From Gigaspora rosea (Eukaryota; Glomeromycota; Glomeromycetes; Diversisporales; Gigasporaceae), in contig QKWP01000498.1 of NCBI GenBank assembly GCA_003550325.1, positions 144,680 to 208,679 of the forward strand: DNA of 64,000 bases, in the 5' to 3' direction. The position numbers were made by a program, and so were the translations under genes. Each line of letters opens with the position of its first letter. Within the stretch, counting starts at the first letter, position 1. Under the pieces are notes generated by a model. It was not told the DNA's origin and ran no database searches. It saw nothing but the letters and a program-made list of their open reading frames with translations. Positions 22,885 through 34,118 of this stretch are shown here, piece after piece.

Positions 22885-24125
22885 CGGTTGTTATGCCAGG
22901 CTCCACGGCTGCGTTAGCAGTGCAAGGACCTGATGTTTTTGATATGCAAGGCTCCACGGCTGCGTTAGCAATGCAAGGACCTGATGTTTTTTGTAATGCC
23001 AGGCTCCACGGCTGCTTTAGCAGTGCAAGGACCTGATGTTTTGTTTGGTTCCGCGCAAGGACCTGTTTTGTACCTGGCTCCACGGCTGCAAGTGGCAGTG
23101 CAAGGACCAGAGGTAGTATTTGGCTTCACGGTTGCAAATGGNATGATCAGGCATATTACAGGTTTTTCATGTATCCTTTTATGGTTATTCTTTGACTATT
23201 GTCGTTATATGTTGAAACTTGTATTTACAGGTAATTTCGGATTAGCATATGAGTTTCAGAAATTCACGTGATGTTTATTGTTAGGGGTAAGGGACAATGA
23301 GAAGAATATTTAAGGCTGATTGTCTTGAGGAAGAAGAGGTATCTTTTTCTTCGCTATCGCTCGCCTTGTAAAGGCTGGCTCTATCGCCCTCCCTACCCAC
23401 CCGAAGTCAAGCAAGTGAAACGGTTGTTATGCCAGGCTCCACGGCTGCGTTAGCAGTGCAAGGACCTGATGTTTTTGATATGCAAGGCTCCACGGCTGCG
23501 TTAGCAATGCAAGGACCTGATGTTTTTTGTAATGCCAGGCTCCACGGCTGCTTTAGCAGTGCAAGGACCTGATGTTTTGTTTGGTTCCGCGCAAGGACCT
23601 GTTTTGTATTTGGCTCCACGGCTGCAAGTGGCAGTGCAAGGACCAGTTTTGTATTTGGCTCCATGGCTGCAAGTGGCATTGCAAGGACCAGTATAATGAA
23701 AAGCCTGTCAACGAAATGATAGGGCGATCATTATTGCGAGATCAGATGACTGTATGACTGATCATGTACAGGTTTTGTTATCTATCCTTTTATAGTTATT
23801 CTTTGATTATTGTCGTGAGATTTCGTAACTTGTTTTTACAAGTAATTTCAGATTTGCATATGATTTTGATATTCACATGATTATTGTTAGATCGATAATG
23901 AGGGCTCCACGGCTGCATTAGCAATGCAAGGACCTGTAGGACCTGTTGTGTACCTGGCTCCACGACTGCAAGTGGCAGTGCAAGGACCAGAGGTAGTTGG
24001 ATCCGCGGCTGCAAGTGGCAGTGCAAGGACCTGTTGTTGTATTTGGCTTTACAGCTGCAAGTGGCAGTGCAAGGACCAGTTGTTGTATTGGCTCCACGAC
24101 TGCAAGTGGCAGTGCAAGGACCATA
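22885..24125. repeat. GC-richer minisatellite GGCTCCACGGCTGC
   Basis: Units of about 40-60 bp based on GGCTCCACGGCTGC followed by AGCAGTGCAAGGACCTG or AAGTGGCAGTGCAAGGACC. They appear at about 22900-23140, 23430-23695 and 23905-24122. The units keep open frames on both strands (Cys/Trp/Gly- or Pro/Cys/Thr-rich), a by-product of unit length rather than evidence of a gene. Confidence 0.85.
23142..23142. other. Single-N assembly joint
   Basis: One N separates two nearly identical segments, about 22602-23100 and 23143-23640. This looks like unmerged contig ends rather than real duplication. Confidence 0.7.
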
Positions 24126-24396
24126 AGAATGAACCTCGCTCATACAGGCAGGAACACGTTACCGATTTTCTTTTCAGCTATGAGAAGATTCGACGGGTTT
24201 TTCCCTCTTTATGAAGGCATCATAGGTGTCCATTTCGTTTACTGAAGTGATGAATGCATGTCGCTATGGTGGAAAATGTGATTATGTATATTAGAGCCAA
24301 TAAGGGTAGCAGGCCCTTATCCCATATGTTTTTCAGACTTGTAAATAAAGTCATTCAGTTTTTTTGTATAAAGTCAGCTGATTGAGCAATAATAAT

Positions 24397-25710
24397 GAAA
24401 AAGGTTGTTATATACATATATTGATTATTGGATTACATTTCTTAGATATGACGTTAGCACACACAATCAGATTGATGTATAAGTGTTTCTCCATATAATT
24501 TTGGCATCGCCTGTAAAAAAATTTAGTTGATATCACTTGTAAATAAACGGGAGTTTAAAGCTCCTATTTCTGTTTTGAAATCCGAAATCCGAAAGTGAAA
24601 TAGGATGATGTTTTGATGATACATGCTTATATTATTATAATAAAAAAAATAGAATTTATAGATTGCTTAATTTGAAAAAATTTTTATTCGACATCAGACA
24701 TCTAATCGTTAATTCTGAACCACACATTTTTTCATTTAATTTATTTTTGTTCCGTTAGCATAGTTGTAAGTGCAAAAGGTTATAATTGCTTATTGATTAA
24801 TATCGATGTACTTATAATCTATTAAGTTCTTATTTAATTTTTATTTATTCATACTGCGAATTAATGATTGTTTATCAAAAATATTATAATTTATTAATCA
24901 AAAATGCTTAAGATATACTATTCATTTGTCATTTCAGAATTTGCATTAAATTAGTCTATAATAATAATGATTTTTATTATTTGTGTATTACAGTTAATAT
25001 CAATTTCATGTACCGCAACGCACTTAAAAGTGACTTTATTTTGATGAAAACAAAATAGATTTTGTTATTTTCATCAATTGCCAATATTGTGCACTTAGAT
25101 AAAGGTCGAGTATAAAATGTTCATCTTAGTTTATTTGAATGATGACAAAGTAATCATCTATATGCAAATTCTCAGACGTGATTTACCAAGTCAGTCACAT
25201 TAATAATTTGTTGTTTTTTTTTCTAGATTTCCGTTCCTGGTTTTGAGTGACAACTTCGCGAAGCTATCTAGTTCCTAATGACACATGGAATTAATGAACG
25301 ATGCAAAACATATTGACACCAGTACACAAAATTTCTAGATGATGCAATCTGCTTTTTGTCGGTAATATACATTTTTTAATCTGTAGTTAGATATAACGAC
25401 AAATGAAATTTGGTTGAGTAATGTATATTTCGGCTAATGATAATTCGAGATAGAAATTTTTTAAAAAATGGAATTCTTGTATTTTACAATGGGTTTTGTG
25501 TTCGACTATGTAAAATTCACCAATAGAAATATTTGATTGTTATGGATAAATGGACAAATATAAGATTATCAATTTAGTTTCCTATAATCATAAAAAATAT
25601 TCTAGTGCTTCATTCAAAAAATCAGGAAAAAATAAATGATATTATAAAGATAAGCATTTAAAAATTTTACACCCTTAACGAACCAAATAATTAAAAATTT
25701 ACTTAATTAA
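24397..25710. other. Intergenic region between kinase A and BTB gene
   Basis: Non-coding, paralogous to 39045-39496 plus 40799-41639. It includes the CCGTTCCTGGTTTTGAGTG...TTCGCGAAGCTA block at 25230-25272, also found downstream of the kinase genes. It should hold the promoter of the BTB gene. No ORF is supported. Confidence 0.6.
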
Positions 25711-25939
25711 ATGGCATTAAACTTTTTGAAAAACTTTCAAATAATTATCATGAACTTCTTGACAACAAGGAGGATTTTAACATAGTCATTCATGTTGGTA
25801 AATCACCAAATACAATACAAAGATATTCAGAGCACATTCGGCAATTTTTGTAATTAATTAAATAATTTCAGTAAAGATGAGAGTAATATTAAAACAATTA
25901 ATTTAAAAAATGTTACCATCCAGCAATTTGAAATTATTA

Positions 25940-26387
25940 GGCCACGCAAAGTTGATTTTTCGTTTTGCATTACATGGATTTCAAAATTCGGGACGGACGG
26001 GCGGATTTTTTTTTTTTTTTTTTTTTTTTTNNNNNNNNNNNNNNNNNNNNNNNNNNNNNNNNNNNNNNNNNNNNNNNNNNNNNNNNNNNNNNNNNNNNNN
26101 NNNNNNNNNNNNNNNNNNNNNNNNNNNNNNNNNNNNNNNNNNNNNNNNNNNNNNNNNNNNNNNNNNNNNNNNNNNNNNNNNNNNNNNNNNNNNNNNNNNN
26201 NNNNNNNNNNNNNNNNNNNNNNNNNNNNNNNNNNNNNNNNNNNNNNNNNNNNNNNNNNNNNNNNNNNNNNNNNNNNNNNNNNNNNNNNNNNNNNNNNNNN
26301 NNNNNNNNNNNNNNNNNNNNNNAAAAAAAAAAAAAAAAAAAAAAATTGAGCGGGTAATGCAAAACGAAAAATCAACTTTGCGTGGCC
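25940..26387. mobile_element. TTA-flanked MITE of GGCCACGCAAAG family, copy 2
   Basis: Inverted ends GGCCACGCAAAGTTGATTTT and AAATCAACTTTGCGTGGCC. It is flanked by TTA on both sides (25937-25939, 26388-26390). The unit 2 BTB gene has the uninterrupted site at 41880-41884. A 3-bp TTA duplication suggests mobilisation by a PIF/Harbinger transposase. The centre is poly(T)-gap-poly(A), meaning a homopolymer palindrome that could not be assembled. Confidence 0.88.
26031..26322. other. Assembly gap, 292 N
   Basis: Run of N between poly(T) and poly(A). ORFs that cross it consist of undefined residues and were ignored. Confidence 0.98.
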
Positions 26388-27788
26388 TTATCAAGTAAGT
26401 TATTCCATGATTTATATTACTCTACAAGAAAATAATTTAAATATACCGGTACATAAATTTTTATACAAAGATATATTTACGGAGGAATAGCCTTGCTCGA
26501 AAATATGATGCATCATTTATTTTTGAGCTTGTGCATATTGCTTATGAATTTCTTTGGATGAATTGGCCAAGCAACTTCAAACTCACTTAATTGAAAAGGA
26601 AGCTCATTGGTTTCGTTTACATTTTAATCATATTTATGAAAAGGTTTCCAGAATAATAAATTTCAAGATTTACAAAACTGGTGTAATATATTGTGGTAAA
26701 GTACCCTAATATGATTTTTGATTCTAATGATTTTTTTTACGCTTCAAGAAAACGCTTTAGTCGCACTTACTAGTCGTGATGATTTACAAATGGAAGAAGT
26801 AAAAATTTGGAATTACATCATAAAATAGGGAAGTGCATAAAATCCAAGCTTACCATCCGATCCTGATGATTGTTCACATGAGAATTTTATTGCTTTAAGA
26901 CTATAATACTTTACAAAATTGTTTACCTCATATCCGTTATTTTAAAATACCTGATAAGGATATTATTAATAATTTACGACCTTATCAACAAATTCTTGAG
27001 AAAAAAATCTTTGGAAAGATATAATGAAAAAGTATATGACTGACGAACCAATATCTTCTACTGTTCTTCCGCCTCGAATAATTTTAAAATCAACATTTCC
27101 AACCAGAATTATTGAACAATTTTCAAATATTATTAATGAAGCACATGCAGCGGAGATTGCTTCATGGGTAGATTTGAAAGAAAGTTATAATCAGTAACGA
27201 AATAATCCATATGAATTTAAATTACTTCTTCATGGAAGTAGAGATGGTTTTACTTCCACTTCATTTTGGAATTTATGCGATAAACAAACTAATCTTGTTG
27301 TAGCTATTAAGGTTAAAGGTACTGATGAAATTCTTGGTGATATGATTCTATCGGTTGGGATAAACAATATGATGGTAAATATATTAATTGCAAAGAGAGC
27401 TTTATTTTTCATTGAATAATGACAGCATTCAAAATTCTATTTTAAGTCGTGTGAAAATACCGGAGAAAGCACTTTATTTTTCATTGAAACATGGTAGCAT
27501 TCAAAATTCTATTTTAAGTCGTGTGAAAATACCGGAAAAATCAATTTATTGTAGGTCTGATTATGGTCCAGCTTTTTCTTGTAATTCTTTTGCCACATAT
27601 GGTGATTTTAATCTAGATAACAATTGTTGGCCTGGCCTGGTGATACAGATGTATATGAAAAGATAATTAGAAAGAATGCAGCTACTTACAAACAAGTATC
27701 GTGGATTTCGTGAAATATTTCAAATTAGAAAAAAGCTTAAAATCTTTTATATTGACAACCATATAAGAAAAGTGGTCCGGGATTGCAC

Positions 27789-28543
27789 TGTGTGAAGGGT
27801 TCCCTGTACCCGAGATAGAATTAGTTTCTTTCTTTTTGATATTTTTCTATTTTCTTCGTTTTCCTTCTTTTCTTTCTCTTTTCTTCTTTACTTTGCCCGA
27901 TATACATAGCCACCTATATACTCAACTAGTCAGTACATATAAAAAGATAAGGCCCAAAGATAGAAGTAGTAAATTATTTCCTTATCTGTATAACGCCCCT
28001 GCATTTATTCGCGAAGTTGCATTTATTCGCAAAATTACATTTATTCACTTTGTCGCATTTATTCACTAAGTTACATTTATTTGCTTTCGTGCATTTATGC
28101 ACTAAGTTCAGTAGTCTAAGCCGTGTGTAAATAAGAATGTAAAAAGTATTTAAGCGATAGTTCAGTCGCATTTAATAAAGAACAACTCAGTTAGAGTTAA
28201 AGTGAAGAACTCAGTTGAGTTTAATACTTCGAAACCATAATAGTAGAAGTGATAACTCCAGTAGTTAATAACTCGTCTCCTAAAAATCGTCCCAATATCC
28301 TTCTCGTTATTCATAAAACCTTGTTGCCAGTTTTGTTAAGAGTTAACCTTCGAAATAAGAGTAGAAGTGTTAACGTAGTGTAGTTTCCGTCTATTTTTCA
28401 TCTATTTATCCCGATAGTATTACCCGTGAAAGAAAGTAGAAGAACCTAAGTCGTAGTACTTACCCCTATTTATGCTAAAAACCTTAGTTAGTCACCTGCT
28501 TTATTGTTACTACAAATAAGGCAAGGCTTAGCTACCTTATTTA
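27789..28543 (+). repeat. Solo LTR, left part
   Basis: Begins TGTGTGAAGGGTTCC and continues with motifs found on the minus strand of the LTRs at 55516-56449 and 59224-60245. For example, TAACCTTCGAAATAAGAGTA here matches TAACCTTCGAATTAGAGTAG there, followed by GAAGTGTTA in both. It is therefore a diverged relative in the opposite orientation. It is split by the MULE and resumes at 33071. No internal retroelement sequence adjoins it, so it is a solo LTR. Confidence 0.7.
28001..28108. repeat. 18-bp tandem repeat in the solo LTR
   Basis: Six imperfect units of the type CATTTATTCGCGAAGTTG. The spurious ORFs here on both strands come from this array. Confidence 0.85.
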
Positions 28544-29083
28544 CGGAAAGTCTACGGACATGTACCGTTCATGTGATTTTGCACGTACTGTCAAATGTCA
28601 CATGATGCATTGCAGATCGAACGTACGTATGTACATATCTGATATCTGTGCATACTGTTACAATGACAAACTTCTAAATTTATATAAAATACAGCACACT
28701 AAAACTTTTATGGTAGACATGCATAAATTCGCTATTTATTATATAAGAAAAATAATTCAAGTTCTTATCATCAATCAATTTAAATGGTACCGAAACAAAT
28801 TAACCTAACTCTGCGTAAAAGAACATAATTATAGTAAAACTATATTTCAATATTTTTTTTTTGTTTTTTTTTTTTTAATGTTAAAGGTGAGACCATGCTT
28901 TTATCTTTATTAGATTTAATAGAAACTTTTACAGACAAAAACTTTCATTACTTAAATCTATTGTTAAGAGTAAAAACTCAGACATATATCTAAATATATT
29001 TAAATACTTATCTGCAGCCTAAACCTAATATTTTCTTTTTGTATATATCTACATTCTTCATATTCTCTATTAAAATGAGTAAT

Positions 29084-31632
29084 TCATATCAAAAACAAAT
29101 TTTTCCACAACTTGCTTTGTTCAGAACATATTTTTTCCCAACCTTTTGTAATAGGAGGAACAGGAACATTCGATTTGAGTTTTATGGCAATGAAATGCTT
29201 GTTTTCAAAGATGTAAGCGAAAGCAATCAGTGTATTTCTGTTTAATGGTGTGTTATCCGGAAGAAAAGTGAGAGAAATGTGTTTGCTAAAATAGTTAATG
29301 TCTTTGAAAAGCATTGGCAATGACATGACCGAAGGATGGCATAGACATCCAATAATCACTGCTGCAGGGGCCAGTCTCCCACTGTGTTGCATGTAATACA
29401 TCATTGTACTCTTTTTCCTTTTCTAAAAACAATCGAATATAATGAGACTTACGATCACAAAGTTCATTATATATAAGTTTTCGAACATCTGGCCAATAAT
29501 CCTCAGATTTTCCAATTGATACTGCAATAGCACGGAAGCCACAATTCCCATCTCCTATTACATCAAGATATGCTGAGACATGTTCTCGCATAAATTTAGG
29601 AATATTTGCCTCATATAGTTTACAATTAGAGAGACCAGAGGTGTTAAAAATTTGTTCTAATAGTACATGCTGCTGCTGGATAGTTTTGTTTTTGAGTTTC
29701 GTAATACTTTCTAATTTTCTTTTTTTTTTGTAGCAGCAGCATCTTGACGCTCACTCAAAAGCAATTTCTTTTGGTGTTTGAATAATGGCCTTTTGGTACT
29801 GTTTTTTTTGGCGGTTTGATCGGCTCAGGTAATGGAACATTTATTACTTGATGGAGTTTTGTAATAAACTCTATTTTAGAAGCATTGTCTGGTAATTTCT
29901 GAAAATTTTCTTCAGCTTTAATGAATGTGTCATAAAATTCAGAATCTACAGCAACAAGCTTTGGAGTCTCTATAATATCAGATCGTTCAAGAAGCCATCT
30001 TTTGTTGATAATTGACAAAGGAATCGGACCATCTATTAGAATTACATGTGGACAAGGAAGCTTATAATTAATCTTAGCCGGGCATTCACAATTTGTGATA
30101 TTATTATTTTTAATTGGGGTTTCTTTTATTTTTTCAATATTCTTTTAATATTATCAATTGCCCATATTGATATATTCCCAATGAGCTCACTAAATTTAGA
30201 ATTACGAAGTGTAAAGGGATCAACTATAACTTTATTTGAACCTAAACACATTGATGCTTTTAGATATTGTAGATGCATCGTTTGATCAATCTGACGAAAA
30301 ACCCTTTCCAAATCACTAGCTGTCTCGATTGCTTGTTTAAATGCTCTATGAGAAGATTCAGATCTTCCGGTAGTTGAGATTCCCATATGGCAGTAATTTT
30401 TTGTATAAGCCAAAATCCATGCATCTGCATCTTTCATCCATGTCTGAATGTATGATATTACTTTTTCAGGAGTATGTGATTTTTCAGCAGCTTTTTTAAC
30501 TACATCTAATAATTGTGGAATTTGTTCTTCAGATAATGTAAAACGTAGGGCCTCAACTTCTTATTTGAATAACTCATAGTCATTTTCATCTTTAAAAAGT
30601 TTGCGACAATTAGTTCTCAAATTCTGTTCTAGTAGGTGCCAAACATATATCATTTTATTAGACTCTGAAAACACTTTATCTGAAGCATTTCTTAGTGCCT
30701 GGTCTCTATTAGACATAAAGACTTCCGGAAGACAACCATAAGTATTATAGATTCTGTTTCGAAGTGTTTGCAAAAACCACATATGATGCCTCACTTTCAT
30801 CCTCCATCCAGGCCATTGCGATTTGATAAGTTGCCAGTGCACCTTTCTCATTACCAATATTATTAATACCAACTGCACTAGCAAGAGGATACTTATAAAC
30901 ATTAGTTTTGTATGTGGAATCAACAATAAGGACTTCAGGACACCTTGCAATACATTTAATTGCTTCAACATGAGAAAAAAACAAATGTGTTAAGTATTCT
31001 TTTGTTGTTTTTAAAGGCACAACCATGTAATTACGTTCTTCAAGAAGCTTTAAAAGTTCTTGAGTAGAATTATTATTAGGATCCTCATTTAACGCAAGTC
31101 TAATACGAGCACGTTTATTTACAACATCTTTTGGATGAATTATCCCACCATCAGTAATTTTGTTAACTACTGTTGTAATAACATGAGTAGGTGCATTACT
31201 ATCATGTAACTGTTGTACAAGGCTTTTTTGATTCAAGTTCATAATACGATGTTGAGGAAATGATGCGATTTCATCAATTTTTAATATAGAATGATTATGC
31301 TCCAGTATGACCTTAGTGACGACCCATATTACTTCAGGATTTGAAATATCCACTATTGAATAATATTTTTTTCTTGCAACAGCTCTAATGTATACAAAAC
31401 ATCTATCATGTCTAGTGTATTTTTTTCTTTTTTGAGTTTCCTCATTTATATTCCGGTTATTTCTCCATTTGCCACCCTTGGTACATTGTAAAACAACAAA
31501 AAATGATTTTTTTTTATGTTCGATAAGGTTGCTATCTTTACTTGAGAAGGCAAATCCATTAGCTTTAGCTTCTAATTTAGCAGTATTCTCAAAGTCTTCT
31601 AAGGATTCAAATTCATCATTCAATTTAGACAT
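29084..31632 (-). pseudogene. MULE transposase, FAR1-DDE-SWIM-OTU, frameshifted
   Basis: Start M at 31632. Domains in order: a FAR1/WRKY-GCM-like zinc-binding region (about aa 40-120; Cys in VVLQCTKGG and RHDRCF, His pair in LEHNHS); the MULE DDE domain with VDSTYKTN (first Asp), MSNRDQAL (second Asp) and TTGRSESSHRAFK (Glu); a SWIM finger CECPAKINYKLPCPHVI near 30045-30100; and an OTU cysteine-protease domain with DGNCGFRA (catalytic Cys, near 29540) and ENKHFIAIKL (His, near 29170). A frameshift near 30790, a stop near 30558 and further shifts near 30010 and 29400 break the frame. All catalytic residues remain, so decay is recent. OTU proteases remove ubiquitin; the role in transposition is unknown. 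Confidence 0.88.
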
Positions 31633-32031
31633 GATAGATTCTATAATTGATATAGTTCAAAAATTGTACATATATTTTTAGATATATTATAGGCACTCCA
31701 AGATCAATAAGGCTTAGTATATATACTGTTCTTCTAAGTAAGATGTAAAAAAAAAGGAAACATTTTTCAAGAAATATAAGAAAGTATGTATCTTTTTTTT
31801 ATCACTATGATTAATGAATGATTAAAACTAATTATTGTTTATCAATTTTCTATGACATAACTATTATATCATGCTTCAAAATAATATACATAATTAATTA
31901 TTTGATGGTACTCTGATGAGCAAGCAGAATAAATTATAATGATTGCTACGATTTAGTTTGATAAAAATGCATTTACTACGATTTGCTTTTGTATATATAA
32001 TAGTAATAGGACCTCTTGGATTAATAATAAT

Positions 32032-32259
32032 TGTCACGGCTGATGCTGAAGTTGGTTGATGCTGAAGTTCAGGGGTCTCAATTGAAAACTATAAGCCCTG
32101 CTAAAATCTACATATACTCTATAAATATAAAATCTATACCCAAACCCTACTCTAATCCTATAAGACAAACAAAAAAAAACATCCAAAAAAAATTTTTAAA
32201 TTTTATATCAAAATAAGTCAAAGCTTCAGCATCAGCCAACTTTAGCATTAGCTGTGACA
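32032..32259. mobile_element. TGTCGC-GCTGAAGCT MITE, copy 2, inside the MULE
   Basis: 228 bp, ends TGTCACGGCTGATGCTGAAG and GCATTAGCTGTGACA, flanked by ATAAT on both sides (32027-32031, 32260-32264). The interior is clearly related to 4097-4309 (CTATAAGCCCTGCTAAAATC against TATAAATCCTACCAAAATCC). Confidence 0.85.
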
Positions 32260-32365
32260 ATAATTAATAATTATTATTCGAATCATTAATAAAACTACTT
32301 AATAATGTGCAGCGCAGTATTATTCTTTATTTCATTTAGTATGCACATACATACGTACTAGCAGT

Positions 32366-32609
32366 GTTGTCACTTGGACGTGTCCATACTATGTTTTTTG
32401 TCCAACGTCCAAGATTGTCCAAAATTGTTCAAGCATATGTCCCATGTTTAACTAATCAATAAAGAAATTTAAAAAAATATATAATTATATATTTTTTTAG
32501 GTGCTGGACTCATTGGTGAAAAAATTAAAATAGATTATCTTAATAAAATTTTAAGTAATTTTAATTTGAAAAAATGTCCAAAATGTCCAAAAAACGTCCA
32601 AGTGACAAC
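32366..32609. mobile_element. MITE with GTTGTCACTTGGACGT ends
   Basis: Perfect 16-bp inverted ends GTTGTCACTTGGACGT / ACGTCCAAGTGACAAC around AT-rich sequence with repeated TGTCCAA motifs. It lies in the right terminal part of the MULE. A second right-end copy, CCAAGTGACAAC, occurs at 32965-32976 beyond the next MITE, so the two insertions are nested. Confidence 0.75.
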
Positions 32610-32614
32610 AACCG

Positions 32615-32961
32615 CACCAGGGGTCTAGACGCTTTTGCAGTAACGTGACGTGGCGCATGAGAATTAACCAATCGGAGAACGTAAATTTTGATAGTCCCGG
32701 ATCAGTCCGACATCAAAACAAAACACGTGTACAAGAAGAAAAAAAGAGAAAAGAGCAAAAATACTCGAAAACTAGTGTTTAAATCGGCCTTAAAAACCAC
32801 ATAAAAATGTCCGGAACGCGATTTTACATATATATAGGGACCTTCTAAGGCTATATACACGAACCCTAACCCTAACCTTAACAATAAAGCCAAAAAGTTA
32901 ATCCGAAGACGCCACACCACGTGATGGTCACGTTACTGCAAAAGTGTCTAGACTCCTGGTG
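32615..32961. mobile_element. MITE with CACCAGGRGTCTAGAC ends
   Basis: 347 bp. The left end CACCAGGGGTCTAGACGCTT is the near-perfect inverse of the right end (GTGTCTAGACTCCTGGTG), and the match continues through TTTTGCAGTAACGTGAC. The interior includes CCCTAACCCTAACC at 32864-32877, a telomere-like motif of just over two units. The short ORF at 32702-32920 lies wholly within this element and is not a gene. Confidence 0.75.
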
Positions 32962-33070
32962 GGGCCAAGTGACAACACTGCGTACTGGTATGTTCGATCT
33001 GCAATGTATCACGTGATATATGTTGGTACGTGCAAAATCACATGACTGGTACGTGTCCGTAAACTTTCTA

Positions 33071-33541
33071 CTTATTTATCGAACAATAGTAATTCCGAGG
33101 TCACCTGATATTGATCAACCTTGGAAGACTAATCGACAACCCAATAGCTATTACCTCGTGACTCTTAATTTTCGGTTTCCGACCACTGCCAGCCTTAGGA
33201 GTTCAATTATAGCCCAGATCGCCGAAATAACCGTGACATCGTAAGCGAACCCCCCAACTGAGAGTAAACCTTCGTATCCCATAACCTATACAAGATAAAG
33301 ACTTAGCTGATTAGTATCGGACGAATAATCAAATACAAGAAGCACAATAAGTAGTTAGATACTTAGCTTAGTCAAATTCCAAGACCTCTGAACCCTGAAA
33401 CCCAGACCAAATCAACCTCACCTCTTTCTGCCTACTATCTCAAGGTTTAGAAGTCTTGAGCACTTGTAGAGTTGATTTAGTTAGTGTTATTAGTGTATAG
33501 TCGTTATAGATATCAGTAGGGTTAAATTTACCCCTTCTCAA
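33071..33541 (+). repeat. Solo LTR, right part
   Basis: Continuation of the LTR interrupted at 28543. Its last part, GATTTAGTTAGTGTTATTAG then TGTATAG, matches the minus strand of the LTR at 55516 (GATTAGTTAGTAGTGTTGTT). It ends near TCTCAA at 33541. Confidence 0.65.
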
Positions 33542-33544
33542 CGG

Positions 33545-34118
33545 AAAAACAGTTATAGGCATGTAGTCGAGTGGCACGTGATATGAGCCGGGTTTGCAGT
33601 AAATCGGCGGACCGTGTTGATCCGTATACCGGTGCCAATTTAACGTGAAATCACGTAAATCGTACGTGCCTTTTGTAGCAGTTTACTAAACCGGGTAAGC
33701 AACATAATTTATGGTCTACTTTCAATAGAAATTTTATTAGAAGAGGACATGATAATAGTTGGAGTATGTACATATCTGTAAATTAAAGCAGCTGCAAATG
33801 TGTAAAATCTTGCAAGGAATCTTTTTCCTTAAGATATCCAGAGAGGTTTAATTGCGAGTTTTTGAGTTTTTTTAAAAAAAAAATCGATTGTGATCCTTCG
33901 CTCTTATTGTAATCCGAGAAACGAGCCAGCACGTGTCACTTTTGACACGTGCAATTCCGGGAAATGAAAACGTGCAACGTGGCATCTGATGCGTGACGTG
34001 TAGTGTCCGTGTCATTTTTATCGTAAAACGTGCATATGCGTGCCACATGATCCGTACTATCCCATGCATATACACAGTTTTCCCGTGCCATACCCCGAAC
34101 CACTTTTCTTATAGGGAT
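33545..34118. repeat. CACGTG-rich dispersed element, copy 2
   Basis: Diverged copy of 3245-3925. Shared landmarks are TTGTAGCAGTTTACTA, a CTTCGCTC...GAAACGAGCCA block, and the TTATAGGGA right edge. Many ACGTG and CACGTG motifs occur. Short ORFs on both strands (33872-34226) overlap each other and are not supported. Confidence 0.6.

Larger units (their letters stand above)
19898..24396. repeat. 4.5-kb block absent from unit 2, two tandem sub-units
   Basis: In unit 2 the sequence GAGAATGAAAAAGGTTGTTA is continuous (39040-39060). Here GAGAATGAAAA (ending 19897) is separated from AGGTTGTTATATAC (24397 on) by this block. It consists of two sub-units that each start GCCTGTCAACGAAGTGACAGG (19898, 22557) and end CAGCTGATTGAGCAATAATA. 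CCTGTCA-ACGAAG-TGACAGG forms a small hairpin at each start. Inside are poly(A) runs, a decayed Sel1 gene and a minisatellite. The block may have come in as a unit; its nature is unknown. Confidence 0.7.
25711..27775 (+). pseudogene. BTB-TLDc domain gene, decayed (unit 1)
   Basis: Starts MALNF at 25711. Frameshifted BTB sequence follows: LLDNKEDFNIVIHVG, then the stretch corresponding to ATINLKNVT. A MITE and an assembly gap interrupt it at 25940-26387. A probable intron (GTAAG near 26394 to AG near 26472) precedes the second BTB half and BACK-like helices (26480-26830). The TLDc part is at 27230-27700, with SRDGFTSTSFWNLCDKQTNLV, IAKRALFF and SDYGPAFSC. A direct duplication of about 75 bp lies inside TLDc (27405-27545). 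Intact members of this family are BTB-TLDc proteins; their role in these fungi is not established here. Multiple frameshifts make it a pseudogene. Confidence 0.85.
28544..33070 (-). mobile_element. MULE DNA transposon with SWIM and OTU domains
   Basis: 4.5-kb element with long imperfect inverted ends. The left starts CGGAAAGTCTACGGACATGT and contains ATGTGATTTTGCACGTAC; the right is the complement of TAGAAAGTTTACGGACACGT with the same inner motif. The end similarity extends over about 90 bp. CTTATTTA flanks both sides (28536-28543, 33071-33078), an 8-bp duplication within the MULE range. The transposase gene is on the minus strand (29084-31632). The region 31690-32960 upstream of it carries three nested MITEs. 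It split a solo LTR. Confidence 0.88.

Noticed and set aside
22871..24143. Cys- and Pro-rich ORFs on both strands
   Set aside because: Products of the GGCTCCACGGCTGC minisatellite; no start context or domain, and one part lies across an N joint.
25854..26398. ORFs spanning the N gap
   Set aside because: They consist of undefined residues flanked by poly(F) or poly(K).
32864..32877. CCCTAACCCTAACC as an interstitial telomere
   Set aside because: Just over two units, inside a MITE; too short to indicate telomere origin.
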